Origin: Kingella denitrificans ATCC 33394
GTDB lineage: Bacteria; Pseudomonadota; Gammaproteobacteria; Burkholderiales; Neisseriaceae
NCBI RefSeq assembly: GCF_000190695.1
Contig: NZ_GL870929.1
Span: forward strand, 1,226,192-1,290,191
DNA: 64,000 nt
Direction of reading: 5' to 3'
Positions within the stretch are counted from its first letter, which is position 1; the number at the start of each line of letters is the position of its first letter. The translations under genes were made by a program, and so were the position numbers. The notes under the pieces are model-generated. The model saw only the letters and a list, made by a program, of their open reading frames with translations. It was not told where the DNA came from and searched no databases. Of this stretch, positions 43,084 through 51,678 are shown piece by piece.

Positions 43084-43818
43084 TCATCGCCCGAAAGCAG
43101 CCTGCACTTCGTTTTGCAGCAGCGCCAAATTGCGCTCCGCCATTTCGTCGCCCAAACGCACGGCGAGTTTGTACCAATGTTTGGCGCGCTTGACATCGCG
43201 TTTCACGCCCAAGCCGTTGTGGTAAAGGTTGCCGATGTTGTTGCAGGCTTCGGGGTGGAAGCTGCCGGTGGCGGCACGGGCATACCATTTCAGGGCGCGC
43301 TTGTAACTCTGGCGCACGCCGCGCCCCGTGTCATACAGAAACCCGATGGCGTTTTGGGCATCGGCATCGCCCAGCTTGGCGGCGCGGCGGTAATATTTCA
43401 AAGCAGCCTGCACATCTTTTTTGCCGCCCAATCCGTGTTCGTACAAGCTGCCCAGACGAACGATGGCAAACGTCGCATCCCTGCGGCATTGCGCGGCGGC
43501 GCGGGCGTACCATTTTCGGGCGCGGCGGTAATCGGGTTCGGCAGCCGATTCATACAGCCAGCCGAGTGACTGCTGCGCTTCGGCGTTGCCCAGCTTGGCG
43601 GCTTTTTTGTAGTATTTTTTGGCACGGCGCAGATTGGGCGCGGTGCCGTAGCCGTATTGGCAGCACTGCCCCAAACCGTCCCACGCGCGGTGGTCGTGCG
43701 GATGGCTGCGTACGATTTTGCGGTAAACGCGGTAACAATATCGGCTGTATTCGGACAACATGCGGTGGCAATACAGATATTCGTGCAGGGTGTCCAAATA
43801 AACTTGGTCAAGATTCAT
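43084..43818 (-). CDS. Sel1-repeat protein
   Basis: 244 residues with five or so Sel1-like repeats of ~36 residues (AKKYYKKAAKLGNAEAQ, ARKWYARAAAQ, ALKYYRRAAKLGDADAQ, ALKWYARAATG, AKHWYKLAVRLGDEMAE). An alpha-solenoid scaffold for protein contacts; no signal peptide. The partner is unknown. The uptake sequence at the 3' end is read VQAAF, another in the middle VQAAL. Confidence 0.85.
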   Translation of the reverse strand: MNLDQVYLDTLHEYLYCHRMLSEYSRYCYRVYRKIVRSHPHDHRAWDGLGQCCQYGYGTAPNLRRAKKYYKKAAKLGNAEAQQSLGWLYESAAEPDYRRARKWYARAAAQCRRDATFAIVRLGSLYEHGLGGKKDVQAALKYYRRAAKLGDADAQNAIGFLYDTGRGVRQSYKRALKWYARAATGSFHPEACNNIGNLYHNGLGVKRDVKRAKHWYKLAVRLGDEMAERNLALLQNEVQAAFGR

Positions 43819-43903
43819 TCGATTTCTTTCTTTTTGTGCCTATCCGTATTGTGCAGCATTTTCCCTACCCGAAATCAGCCTGCACTTTGATTTTTCTTCC
43901 GTT

Positions 43904-44338
43904 TCACCGTTTGCCCTGCCGCACGGCAAACTGTATTGCCGCTTCATAGCCGAACGTTCCCAGCCCCGCCACCACGCCGGCCGCCTTGTCCGACAGATAA
44001 GAATGGTGGCGGAAATCCTCGCGCGCATACACATTGGAAATATGCACTTCCACAAACGGAATCCCCACGCCGGCCAAAGCATCGCGGATGGCCACGCTGG
44101 TGTGCGTGTATGCACCCGCATTGATGATTATCCAATCGACCGTGCCGCGCGATGCCTGAATCTTGTCTACCAGCGCGCCTTCGTGATTGCTCTGAAAACA
44201 GCTCAACCGCACGCCCAAATCTGCCGCCAGCGCGCCCAGCTTTGCCTCCACGTCCGAGAGCGTTTCCGCGCCGTAAATATGCGGCTCACGCAAACCCAGC
44301 AAGTTCAGGTTCGGGCCGTTGATAACCAAAATATTCAT
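43904..44338 (-). CDS. aroQ: 3-dehydroquinate dehydratase, type II
   Basis: 144 residues. INGPNLNLLGLREPHIYG at the start, catalytic-loop region, WIIINAGAYTHTSVAIRDAL and FVEVHISNVYAREDFRHHSY identify the dodecameric type II enzyme of the shikimate pathway. ATG at 44338. Stand-alone gene. Confidence 0.96.
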   Translation of the reverse strand: MNILVINGPNLNLLGLREPHIYGAETLSDVEAKLGALAADLGVRLSCFQSNHEGALVDKIQASRGTVDWIIINAGAYTHTSVAIRDALAGVGIPFVEVHISNVYAREDFRHHSYLSDKAAGVVAGLGTFGYEAAIQFAVRQGKR

Positions 44339-44402
44339 TGTTCTGTCCCATCCGTTCGAAATAAAACGATTGTAACGCGAAACGCGCGCGCTGGCCGCAA
44401 AA

Positions 44403-44441
44403 AAGCAGCCTGCACTTCAAAATCGAATGTGCAGGCTGCTT
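44403..44441 (-). terminator. Uptake-sequence hairpin after the 44462 gene
   Basis: Perfect inverted pair; on the minus strand it follows the small secreted-protein gene and ends TTTTT, before the aroQ leader. Confidence 0.7.
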
Positions 44442-44461
44442 TTGGAGACAGGCTGAAAATC

Positions 44462-44689
44462 TTAATGGTTTGTGTAGCGCACTTCCGGCAACTGGGCAGA
44501 TACTTTCTCGCCCACATACAAATACACCACAGGGTCTTGGTTTTTGCTTTGGATGCGCTCGCTGCCCACCAGTTGCAGGTTAGGGATTTCGCCGTGCGAA
44601 GGCTGCTGGCGGACAAAGTTATCGTTGTCCTGTGCATATGCAGAAACGCTCAATACGGAAGCCAATGCCAATACTGCTAATTTTTTCAT
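44462..44689 (-). CDS. Small secreted protein, unknown
   Basis: 75 residues with a signal peptide (MKKLAVLALASVLSVSAYA|QD) and a short mature part of ~56 residues (VVYLYVGEKVSAQLPEVRY). AAGGAAATAAC precedes the ATG. Not recognised. Confidence 0.65.
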   Translation of the reverse strand: MKKLAVLALASVLSVSAYAQDNDNFVRQQPSHGEIPNLQLVGSERIQSKNQDPVVYLYVGEKVSAQLPEVRYTNH

Positions 44690-45002
44690 GTTATTTCCTT
44701 ACATTATTCAAAAGTTATCAAGAATGCAAAACCGTTCAAAAATAGATTGAATCGATAATGTTTTGCAGAACGTGAATGCATTCTATCGCCGCCTATCGCG
44801 GAAATCCAACCCCATTTAAGCAAAATTAAATTTCTTTTTAGGAAAAAATAAAACATTATCTGCTTTAAATATTGCAAAATAGAAAACAATAACGTAGCAA
44901 AGCGACAAAATACACAATTCGGCAAAGAAGTGCAGGCTGCCCCTTTCCTTTCAACATGAATTATTTTATAGTTGGCAGACATTATTCATTGCCCGAATCT
45001 TT
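44690..45002. other. AT-rich divergent intergenic region
   Basis: 313 bases between the small secreted-protein gene and metR, AT-rich in 44700-44920, with one uptake sequence at about 44930. Probably promoters of both genes; no clear operator was recognised. Confidence 0.45.
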
Positions 45003-45959
45003 ATGGAAAGCATTATCGAACTACGCCACTTGCGCACGCTGCTGGCCTTGGAAGAAACCGGCAGCGTGTCTTTGGCGGCGCAGCGCGTGTTTTTAACGCA
45101 GTCTGCTCTGTCGCACCAAATCCGCGTGCTGGAAAACCATTTCGGCACGCTGCTGTTTGAACGCAAATCCACACCGCTGCGCTTCACGCCTGCCGGCGAA
45201 CGCCTGCTCAAACTGGGGCGCGAACTGCTGCCCCGCGTGGCTTCGGCAGAACGCGACCTGATGCAGATTATCCACGGTGATGCGGGCCAGCTCCGTTTGG
45301 CGGTGGAATGCCACACCTGCTTCGATTGGCTGATGCCGGCCATGGGCGTGTTCCGTCCGCAATGGCCGCAGGTGGAACTGGACATCGTGTCCGGTTTCCA
45401 AGCCGATCCGGTCAGCCTGCTGCTCACCCACCGCGCGGATATCGCCATCGTGTCGGAAGCCGTGCCGCAGGCAGGCATTGTGTACCAGCCGCTGTTTGCG
45501 TATGAAATGGTGGGTATTTGCGCGCCTGACCATCCGTTGGCGCAAAAAGACGTGTGGCAGGCGGAAGATTTCCGCGATGAAACGCTGATTAGCTATCCCG
45601 TACCGGACGATATGCTCGATTTGTTGCGCAAAGTCCTGCTGCCGCGCGGCATCAACCCCACGCGCCGCCACAGCGAGCTGACGATTGCCATTGTGCAACT
45701 GGTGGCCAGCAAACGCGGGATTGCCGCCCTGCCTTATTGGTCGGTCATGCCGTATGTCGAAAAACAATACGTCGTGGCGCGCACGCTCACCGACACGCCG
45801 CTGCAAAGCGAACTGTATGCCGCGCTGCGTGCCGAAGATGCCGAACGTGCGTATTTAACCGATTTCTGCAATATCGTCCGCAACGAAGGCTTTGCCACAT
45901 TGCCCGGATTAAGCGCGCTGCATCTGCAGAACGAACTGGGCGAAACCCCGTCCCCATAA
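45003..45959 (+). CDS. metR: LysR-type regulator MetR
   Basis: 318 residues. Winged-helix DNA-binding N-terminus (TGSVSLAAQRVFLTQSALSHQIRVLE) and a cofactor domain close to MetR: VECHTCFDWLMPAM, WPQVELDIVSGF, IAIVSEAVPQAGI, GIAALPYWSV. MetR controls methionine-synthesis genes with homocysteine as co-effector. No met gene is adjacent; ybeY-corC follow on the same strand after an uptake sequence. Confidence 0.88.
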   Translation: MESIIELRHLRTLLALEETGSVSLAAQRVFLTQSALSHQIRVLENHFGTLLFERKSTPLRFTPAGERLLKLGRELLPRVASAERDLMQIIHGDAGQLRLAVECHTCFDWLMPAMGVFRPQWPQVELDIVSGFQADPVSLLLTHRADIAIVSEAVPQAGIVYQPLFAYEMVGICAPDHPLAQKDVWQAEDFRDETLISYPVPDDMLDLLRKVLLPRGINPTRRHSELTIAIVQLVASKRGIAALPYWSVMPYVEKQYVVARTLTDTPLQSELYAALRAEDAERAYLTDFCNIVRNEGFATLPGLSALHLQNELGETPSP

Positions 45960-45990
45960 CCACCCAACCAAAGTGCAGGCTGCTTTTAAC

Positions 45991-46494
45991 ATGAAAAAAC
46001 ACACCAAACACTTCCCCTTTTTAGCCATTCAGCGGCAACGTTTCTCGCTGGATTACCAAAACCGCAGCAGCGCCGACGGCCTGCCCGATGAAAAACAGTT
46101 TTACCGCTGGATTTGGCACGCACTGAAATCCCACTACCGCCGCGCCGAATTGTCGCTCGTGCTGCTTGATGAAGAAGAAGCCCGCGCCTACAATCGCGAT
46201 TATCGCGGCAAAGACTACGCCACCAACGTGCTCAGTTTCGCGCTCAACGAAGGCGAATCCATGTTCGCCGACACGCAGGACACGCTATACGGCGACCTCA
46301 TCATCTGCCCCCAAGTCGTTGCCAGAGAAGCGGCAGAACAAGGCAAACCGCTGCACCACCATTTCGCCCATCTGGTGATTCACGGCACGTTGCACCTGAT
46401 GGGCTTCGACCATATCGAAGACGAAGATGCCGACCAAATGGAAGCCCTAGAAATCGAACTGCTCCGCCAGCTCAATATCCCCAACCCATACTGA
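45991..46494 (+). CDS. ybeY: Endoribonuclease YbeY
   Basis: 167 residues. The zinc motif HGTLHLMGFDHIEDEDADQME (H-3x-H-5x-H) near 125 and NVLSFALNEGE are conserved. Needed for 16S rRNA 3'-end maturation and ribosome quality control. ATG at 45991 begins MKKHTKHF directly after an uptake sequence. Seven bases separate it from corC, the usual neighbour. Confidence 0.94.
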   Translation: MKKHTKHFPFLAIQRQRFSLDYQNRSSADGLPDEKQFYRWIWHALKSHYRRAELSLVLLDEEEARAYNRDYRGKDYATNVLSFALNEGESMFADTQDTLYGDLIICPQVVAREAAEQGKPLHHHFAHLVIHGTLHLMGFDHIEDEDADQMEALEIELLRQLNIPNPY

Positions 46495-46501
46495 ATCCGC
46501 A

Positions 46502-47344
46502 ATGACCACAGACAACCCACCCAGTCTCTTCGCCCGCCTACGGCAAAAATTTTCAAGCAACATTCTGCAAGACATGGACGCATTGCGCGCCCTGCTGCAA
46601 CAATCGCACACCCAAGGCATTATCGACCAAGATACTTTGTCGCGCGTGGAAAACGTTTTGAATTTCAACCAAATGCACGTTCGCGATGCCATGATTAGCC
46701 GCGCCCAAATGGACGTGCTTAAAACCACCGACAGCATAGAACGCATTATCGCCTATGCCGTGGACACCGCCCATTCGCGCTTTCCCGTCATCGCCGACGA
46801 CAAAGACCACATTATCGGCATTCTACACGCCAAAGACCTGCTCAAATTCACGCTGAATCCGGAGCAGTTTAAGCTGGACAACATCATCCGCCCCGCCGTG
46901 TTCGTGCCCGAAAGCAAGCCGCTCAACACGCTGCTGAAAGAATTTCAGGAGCAGCACAACCACATGGCGATTGTGGTGGACGAATACGGCGGTATTTCAG
47001 GATTGGTCACGTTTGAAGACCTGATCGAAGAAATCGTCGGCAAAATTGAGGACGAATTCGACGAAGAAGAAAACTATATTTCGCCCGTATCCTCCGAACG
47101 CTGGCGCGTACACGCCAAAACCGAAATCGACGACATCAACCAATATTTCGGCACGCAATACAGCAGCGATGAAGCCGATACCATTGGCGGGCTGATTATC
47201 CACGAACTGGGGCACCTGCCCGTGCGCGGCGAAAAAGTGCAACTGGGCGATTTGCTGTTCAACGTTGCCCGCGCCGACAACCGCCGCCTGCACACCTTGA
47301 TGGTAACGCGCGTCAAAGCACCCGCCGAAACCGCAGAATCCTAA
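46502..47344 (+). CDS. corC: CorC/HlyC-type CBS-domain protein
   Basis: 280 residues: an N-terminal helix region, a CBS pair (about 65-185; MHVRDAMISRAQMDVL, HSRFPVIADDKDHIIGILHAKDLL, HNHMAIVVDEYGGISGLVTFEDLIEEIVG) and a C-terminal CorC_HlyC transporter-associated domain. No membrane segments. Associated with Mg/Co efflux genetically in enterics. Operon with ybeY. Confidence 0.9.
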   Translation: MTTDNPPSLFARLRQKFSSNILQDMDALRALLQQSHTQGIIDQDTLSRVENVLNFNQMHVRDAMISRAQMDVLKTTDSIERIIAYAVDTAHSRFPVIADDKDHIIGILHAKDLLKFTLNPEQFKLDNIIRPAVFVPESKPLNTLLKEFQEQHNHMAIVVDEYGGISGLVTFEDLIEEIVGKIEDEFDEEENYISPVSSERWRVHAKTEIDDINQYFGTQYSSDEADTIGGLIIHELGHLPVRGEKVQLGDLLFNVARADNRRLHTLMVTRVKAPAETAES

Positions 47345-47358
47345 ATCCGCAAGGCAAA

Positions 47359-47397
47359 AAGCAGCCTGCACTTCCATTTCCAAAGTGCAGGCTGCTT
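47359..47397. terminator. Uptake-sequence hairpin between corC and secB
   Basis: Perfect inverted pair with A5/T5 flanks serving convergent corC and secB. Confidence 0.75.
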
Positions 47398-47410
47398 TTT
47401 ATTCAGCCGT

Positions 47411-47881
47411 TTATTCGGCCGCAGGTGTTTCCTGTGCCTGATGGTACATAGCGTCAAAATTGATCGGCGCCAACAATACCGGCGGGAAGCCCGCACGCGT
47501 AATAGTGGAAGACACCACTTCGCGCGCATACGGGAACAGGATGTTCGGGCAGGCAATACCCAGCAGCATTTTCAAATCTTCTTCCGGCACATTTTCAATG
47601 CGGAAAATACCCGATTGGGTGACTTCATTCAAAAATACCACACGGTTGTCCGCCAATTTCACCGTTACCGTAACGGTCAGATTGCAGTCGTAAAAACCTT
47701 CTTCAACCGCTTTGGATTCTGTGCTGATACGCATATCCACTTCCGGCGTTTCCGCTTCCAGAAAAATTTGCGGCGCATGCGGCACTTCCAGCGACAAATC
47801 TTTCACATACAGTTTTTCAATGCTGAACACAGGTTGATTTTGCTGCTCAGGCGCAGTCGTTTGAACTTGTTCTTCGCTCAT
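47411..47881 (-). CDS. secB: Protein-export chaperone SecB
   Basis: 156 residues. FSIEKLYVKDLSLEVPHAPQIFLE, VTVTVKLADNRVVFLNEV, NILFPYAREVVSSTITRAGFPPVLLAPINFD are the SecB core. Holds preproteins unfolded for SecA. ATG at 47881 (MSEEQ) is placed seven bases after AAGAAG; the ATG two codons earlier is too close to it. Follows grxC, as in many proteobacteria. Confidence 0.95.
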   Translation of the reverse strand: MSEEQVQTTAPEQQNQPVFSIEKLYVKDLSLEVPHAPQIFLEAETPEVDMRISTESKAVEEGFYDCNLTVTVTVKLADNRVVFLNEVTQSGIFRIENVPEEDLKMLLGIACPNILFPYAREVVSSTITRAGFPPVLLAPINFDAMYHQAQETPAAE

Positions 47882-47930
47882 AATCATACTTCTTTCGATA
47901 AAACGCTATTTTCATAGCTGGTTGATAAAT

Positions 47931-48191
47931 TTATTCTGCCGACAAAAGCGCAAGCAACTCGCCCTTCTGATGCAAAGCATATAAATCGGTAAATCCGCCG
48001 ACATGCGTCTGCCCAATAAAAATCTGCGGCACAGAACGCTGGCCGGTAAGCTGCTGCATTTCCGTAAACTGTTCCGGCTCTTTATCCACGCGGATTTCTT
48101 CAATCTCGCTCACACCCACTTGCCGAAATAATTGTTTTGCCATAGTGCAATACGGGCAAAAAGCACCCGTGTACATTTTAATGTGCGGCAT
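47931..48191 (-). CDS. grxC: Glutaredoxin 3
   Basis: 86 residues. Redox site CPYC at about 12-15 (FCPYCTMAKQLF), the TVP-like RSVPQIFIG cis-proline loop and GGFTDLYAL glutathione-binding segment. Dithiol glutaredoxin. 50 bases upstream of secB on the same strand. Confidence 0.95.
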   Translation of the reverse strand: MPHIKMYTGAFCPYCTMAKQLFRQVGVSEIEEIRVDKEPEQFTEMQQLTGQRSVPQIFIGQTHVGGFTDLYALHQKGELLALLSAE

Positions 48192-48223
48192 ATTCTTCTG
48201 ATTTCAATCATGGAAATAGAAAA

Positions 48224-48254
48224 AAACCAGATTCCAAAATAAAGAATCTGGTTT
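48224..48254. terminator. Intrinsic terminator of rmpM, bidirectional
   Basis: Stem AAACCAGATTC/GAATCTGGTTT with a 9-base loop, A6 on one side and T5 on the other. Not made of uptake sequences. Confidence 0.85.
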
Positions 48255-48301
48255 TTCTTCAATTTATTTCACAACACCAGATAGTGTTTGAACAATCTGA
48301 A

Positions 48302-48967
48302 TTAACGAACTTCTTGAGTTACCAAAGAAGTGATGTGAACGTCTACGCGACGATCTGGCTCGATACAAGCAATCAACGCTTGACGGCGTTTAGCTTGAGA
48401 TACGCGACGACCCAGTTTGTTCACTTCAGCTTGGCAAGAAGCAGTCATACGAGCTTGGCTTTCACCCAAGCCTGCAGCAGAGATTTTGCTGGCAGGAACA
48501 CCGCGTTCAACCAAGTAGTTAGCCACTCGAGTTGCACGACGCTCAGACAATGCTTGGTTGTATTGCTCTGAACCCATGAAGTCAGTATGACCTTCAACAC
48601 GTGCAGATTGTACGTTGCTGTCACCCAAACGTGCGGCCAATTGGTTCAATGTCTCAATTGCTTCAGGACGCAGAGTGTCTTTATCGAAACCGAACAGGAA
48701 GTTGCTGTTCAGAGATACGGTTTCAGTTCTGTATTGTGGTTGTTGAACCACAGGAGCAGGTGCGGTTTCAGGAGCACGGTCGCCACATTCCACCAAGCCG
48801 TTTTCAGCTTTATTCAGGTAAGTGTTTTCCCAGCATTCGCCGTAGTTGTTGCGAACAACTTCACCAGATTGTTCGCTAACAGTGTAACCGTGGGTTCCGT
48901 GCGCCATAGCACCAGTAGAAGCCAACAAAGCTACAATCAGTGCGCTTGCTTTAACATGTTTAGTCAT
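48302..48967 (-). CDS. rmpM: OmpA-family outer-membrane protein, RmpM (class 4) type
   Basis: 221 residues. Signal peptide (ALLASTGAMA|HG), a short N-terminal region with GECWENTYL, a P/Q-rich linker (PETAPAPVVQQPQ) and a C-terminal OmpA peptidoglycan-binding domain (NFLFGFDKDTLRPEAIETL, VEGHTDFMGSEQYNQALSERRATRVANYL). RmpM ties porins to peptidoglycan in Neisseria. Codon use is less GC-rich and looks highly expressed; it has a strong promoter and no uptake sequence. Confidence 0.92.
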   Translation of the reverse strand: MTKHVKASALIVALLASTGAMAHGTHGYTVSEQSGEVVRNNYGECWENTYLNKAENGLVECGDRAPETAPAPVVQQPQYRTETVSLNSNFLFGFDKDTLRPEAIETLNQLAARLGDSNVQSARVEGHTDFMGSEQYNQALSERRATRVANYLVERGVPASKISAAGLGESQARMTASCQAEVNKLGRRVSQAKRRQALIACIEPDRRVDVHITSLVTQEVR

Positions 48968-49298
48968 TGTTATTCCCTCATCAAAAAAAATGATTAGTAG
49001 CAAATTTGGATTTGCCACTGACATAGATTCAGGCTTCCGCTACATAAAGCAGATAAAGACCCAAATTTAAACGTTGCCTACTATAAAGAATTTACGGCGG
49101 TGCTGTCAATAGAAAGACGGTTTTATGCCATAAGTCGTTCGGCTATAATGCCCAAACTGGGTTGCTTTGTCATATATTATTGCGTTTAACTTATTTTTTT
49201 GTTGCAAATTTGCGACACTTTAACAAGCAGCCTGCCATTTTGCTTTATTCGGGGCGGCGTGCTACATTTACACCCCTTGATTTTGGGATATTTACGCT
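48968..49298. other. rmpM/cysB-like divergent intergenic region
   Basis: 331 bases. Holds the rmpM promoter and its ~100-base leader; a variant uptake sequence (AAGCAGCCTGCC) lies near 49226 before the LysR gene. No coding sequence seen. Confidence 0.55.
49080..49109 (-). promoter_or_regulatory. Strong sigma-70 promoter of rmpM
   Basis: On the minus strand TTGACA (perfect), 18-base spacer, TATAGT. It lies 113 bases before the rmpM start codon, so a sizeable 5' leader is expected. Confidence 0.75.
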
Positions 49299-50246
49299 AT
49301 GAAATTGCAGCAGTTGCGCTATGTGGTGGAGGTGTTCCGCCGCAATTTGAACGTGTCGGAAGCCGCGGATGCTTTGTTTACTTCGCAACCGGGCGTTTCC
49401 AAGCAAATCCGTTTGCTGGAAGACGAACTGGGGGTGCAGATTTTCATCCGCAGCGGCAAACGTATTGTGGCAGTAACGCCTGCGGGTTTGTCGGTGCTGG
49501 AAATGGCGGAACAGGTGTTGCGCCATGTGCAGAATATCAAGCACATCGGCGATGAGTTTTCGGACGCGCACCAAGGCGTGCTGAATATTGCGGCAACGCA
49601 TCATGTGGCGCGTTTCCGTTTGCAGGCTACTTTGAAACAGATGGCGGAGCATTATCCCGATGTGCAGCTTTCCGTCCGCCAAAGCACGCCGGCGCAAATG
49701 GCGGAATGGGTGCGCAACGGCGAAGTGGATTTTGCCATCGGCCAAGATATGCCGGCGGGCATACACAATCTGAAGCTGCTGCCCTGCGGCACTTGGCGGT
49801 ACGGGTTATTGGTGCCGGCCGGGCATGATTTGTGCAGGCTGCCTGCGGTGGCGTGGTCGGATTTGGCGGCGCATCCTTTGTTGGCATACAGTTTCGCGTT
49901 CCAATCCACTTCGTCTGCGGCGCGTGCGGCATTGAAGGCGCGGATGCACGATTTGCACATTGCTTTGGAATCGGACGATGCGCAACTGCTGAAAGATTAT
50001 GTGCGCTTCGGCTTGGGCGTGGCGTTAATCGACGCACAAGCCTATCTGCCGGAGCAGGACGGCGATTTGGTGCTGCTGGACGTTGCCGCCCTGTTCGAGC
50101 CGACCGAATACCACGTTGCCCTGCGTGAAGACGCGCTGCTGCGCCATTACCAATACGATTTCCTGCAATGGCTGCATCCGGATTTAACGCACGACCGCGT
50201 CCGAAAACTCCTGTTTGCCCCTGCGGTGGAGGATTTCTCCATTTGA
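49299..50246 (+). CDS. cysB: LysR-type regulator, CysB/Cbl-like
   Basis: 315 residues. Starts MKLQQLRYVVEVFRRNLNVSEAA with SQPGVSKQIRLLEDELG, the CysB-type helix-turn-helix; effector domain with ATHHVARFRL and GHDLCRLPAVAWSDLAAHPLLAY. CysB/Cbl control sulfur assimilation. No cys genes are nearby. The stop overlaps the TTG start of the next gene. Confidence 0.85.
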   Translation: MKLQQLRYVVEVFRRNLNVSEAADALFTSQPGVSKQIRLLEDELGVQIFIRSGKRIVAVTPAGLSVLEMAEQVLRHVQNIKHIGDEFSDAHQGVLNIAATHHVARFRLQATLKQMAEHYPDVQLSVRQSTPAQMAEWVRNGEVDFAIGQDMPAGIHNLKLLPCGTWRYGLLVPAGHDLCRLPAVAWSDLAAHPLLAYSFAFQSTSSAARAALKARMHDLHIALESDDAQLLKDYVRFGLGVALIDAQAYLPEQDGDLVLLDVAALFEPTEYHVALREDALLRHYQYDFLQWLHPDLTHDRVRKLLFAPAVEDFSI

Positions 50247-51445
50247 ACGCGCCGCACAAAAGCAGCCTGCACAGTTTCCTGCACCGTTTATGGTGCAGCA
50301 CGCCCTGCCGCTTCCTGCGCTTTGTTTCGCAGCGCTTCAACGAAGCCAACATCCTGCAAACCGCAGGCAGCCTCACATTCACCACGCTGTTGGCGTTGGT
50401 GCCGCTGCTCACCGTCATCCTGATTGTATTGGCCGCCTTCCCCATGTTCGGCGACATTTCCGCCCACTTCATGGATTTGGTCCACCGCATCATCGTCCCC
50501 AGCGGCGCATCTGCCATCGCGGATTATCTGGACCGGTTTAAAGAACAGGCCGTCCGCATGACCGCGCTCGGTATTGCCGTGATGGTGGTTACGTCATTGC
50601 TGCTGATTCAGACCATCGACCAAACCTTGAACCGCATTTGGCGCGTCCAGCGCGGCCGCCCGTGGTGGATTAGTCTGACCGTTTATTGGGCGCTGCTCAC
50701 CATCGGCCCGCTACTGGTCGGCATCAGCCTGTCGGTGTCTGCTTACGGTTTGGCCCAAAACACCGACTATTTCTTTTCAAGCAGCCTGCACTTTGTCGGC
50801 AACGTGCTGGGCAACGCAGTGTTCCTGTTCTTGCTCTACCGCCTTGTGCCGAACTGCCACGTCCCCCTGCTGCACGCCGTGTCAGGCGCACTCATCATCG
50901 GCCTTTTGCTGGAAACCGCCAAATACGGCTTCGGTATCTATATCAGCCATTTCAACAGTTATGCCCCCGTGTACGGCGCGTTTTCCATCATTCCGATTTT
51001 TCTGGTGTGGCTTAACCTGTTGTGGCTCATCATTTTAAGCGGCGCGCTGGTCATCGCCTGCATCGGCGACTGGCACAGCCAGCAGGACGAAATGCAGCAG
51101 CCGGACCATGTGTTCAACCAAATCATCGCCATTTTGCTGCTGCTCGCAGATGCGCAACAACACGGCAAAGCGCTCACACTCCGCGCCATGCACCAGCAAC
51201 TGCCCATCGGCCGCAGCCAAATCGAAATCCTGCTGCTGCGTTTGGCGAAAATACAATACGTTACCGAAAGCAAACGCGGCTGGCTGCTGAAAACCAGCCC
51301 CGAGCAGATTTGGCTGTCCGACCTGTTCCACCATTTCGTGTACCGCCGCAACGCCCTACCGCAAAACCCCTTGCTCAACGAGCGCATGACCGAATGCTGC
51401 CAACCGCTGCACGTCAATATCGCGCAACTTTATCGGCAGCAATGA
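50243..51445 (+). CDS. YihY/UPF0761 family membrane protein
   Basis: 400 residues. Six membrane segments of the YihY (formerly 'ribonuclease BN') family: RRFNEAN-like start (FVSQRFNEANILQ), GSLTFTTLLALVPLLTV, QTLNRIWRVQRGRPWW, VYGAFSIIPIFLVWLNLLW; a C-terminal winged-helix-like cytosolic part (about 290-390). No nuclease activity is expected. Start is a TTG at 50243 overlapping the cysB-like stop, with GGTGGAGGA upstream. Uptake sequences are read in frame as SSLH twice. Confidence 0.85.
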   Translation: MNAPHKSSLHSFLHRLWCSTPCRFLRFVSQRFNEANILQTAGSLTFTTLLALVPLLTVILIVLAAFPMFGDISAHFMDLVHRIIVPSGASAIADYLDRFKEQAVRMTALGIAVMVVTSLLLIQTIDQTLNRIWRVQRGRPWWISLTVYWALLTIGPLLVGISLSVSAYGLAQNTDYFFSSSLHFVGNVLGNAVFLFLLYRLVPNCHVPLLHAVSGALIIGLLLETAKYGFGIYISHFNSYAPVYGAFSIIPIFLVWLNLLWLIILSGALVIACIGDWHSQQDEMQQPDHVFNQIIAILLLLADAQQHGKALTLRAMHQQLPIGRSQIEILLLRLAKIQYVTESKRGWLLKTSPEQIWLSDLFHHFVYRRNALPQNPLLNERMTECCQPLHVNIAQLYRQQ

Positions 51446-51485
51446 TACGGCGTGCAGGCTGCTTTGACGCTTTCACGCACCCAAA

Positions 51486-51571
51486 AAGCAGCCTGCACAG
51501 CAAAAAACGATGGCGTTCCCATTCATTGGAAAACCATCGTTTTTTTGTTTCCATCAAAGTGCAGGCTGCTT
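51486..51571. terminator. Nested terminator between yihY-like gene and plsX
   Basis: An inverted uptake-sequence pair encloses a second hairpin, AAAAAACGATGG/CCATCGTTTTTT at 51502-51546, followed by T7. The element is followed two bases later by a Correia-like element. Confidence 0.75.
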
Positions 51572-51572
51572 T

Positions 51573-51678
51573 TATAGTGAATTAAAATCGCAATGATACG
51601 GCGTTGGCTCGCCTTGACGTACCATTTGTACGCCTTGCGGCTCACCGCCTTGTCTCATTTTTATTTTAATCCACTATT
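51573..51678 (-). mobile_element. Correia-like miniature element, copy F
   Basis: 106 bp, inverted relative to the other copies. One outer end base differs (CCACTATT). That end contains the plsX stop codon. Confidence 0.85.

Noticed and set aside
44704..44982. 92-residue frame in the AT-rich region before metR
   Set aside because: Composition is that of random AT-rich DNA and it includes a translated uptake sequence (AACTSL).
44940..45002. MetR autoregulatory box upstream of metR
   Set aside because: A TTCA-TGAA arrangement is present, but it is the reverse of the known TGAA-N5-TTCA pattern.
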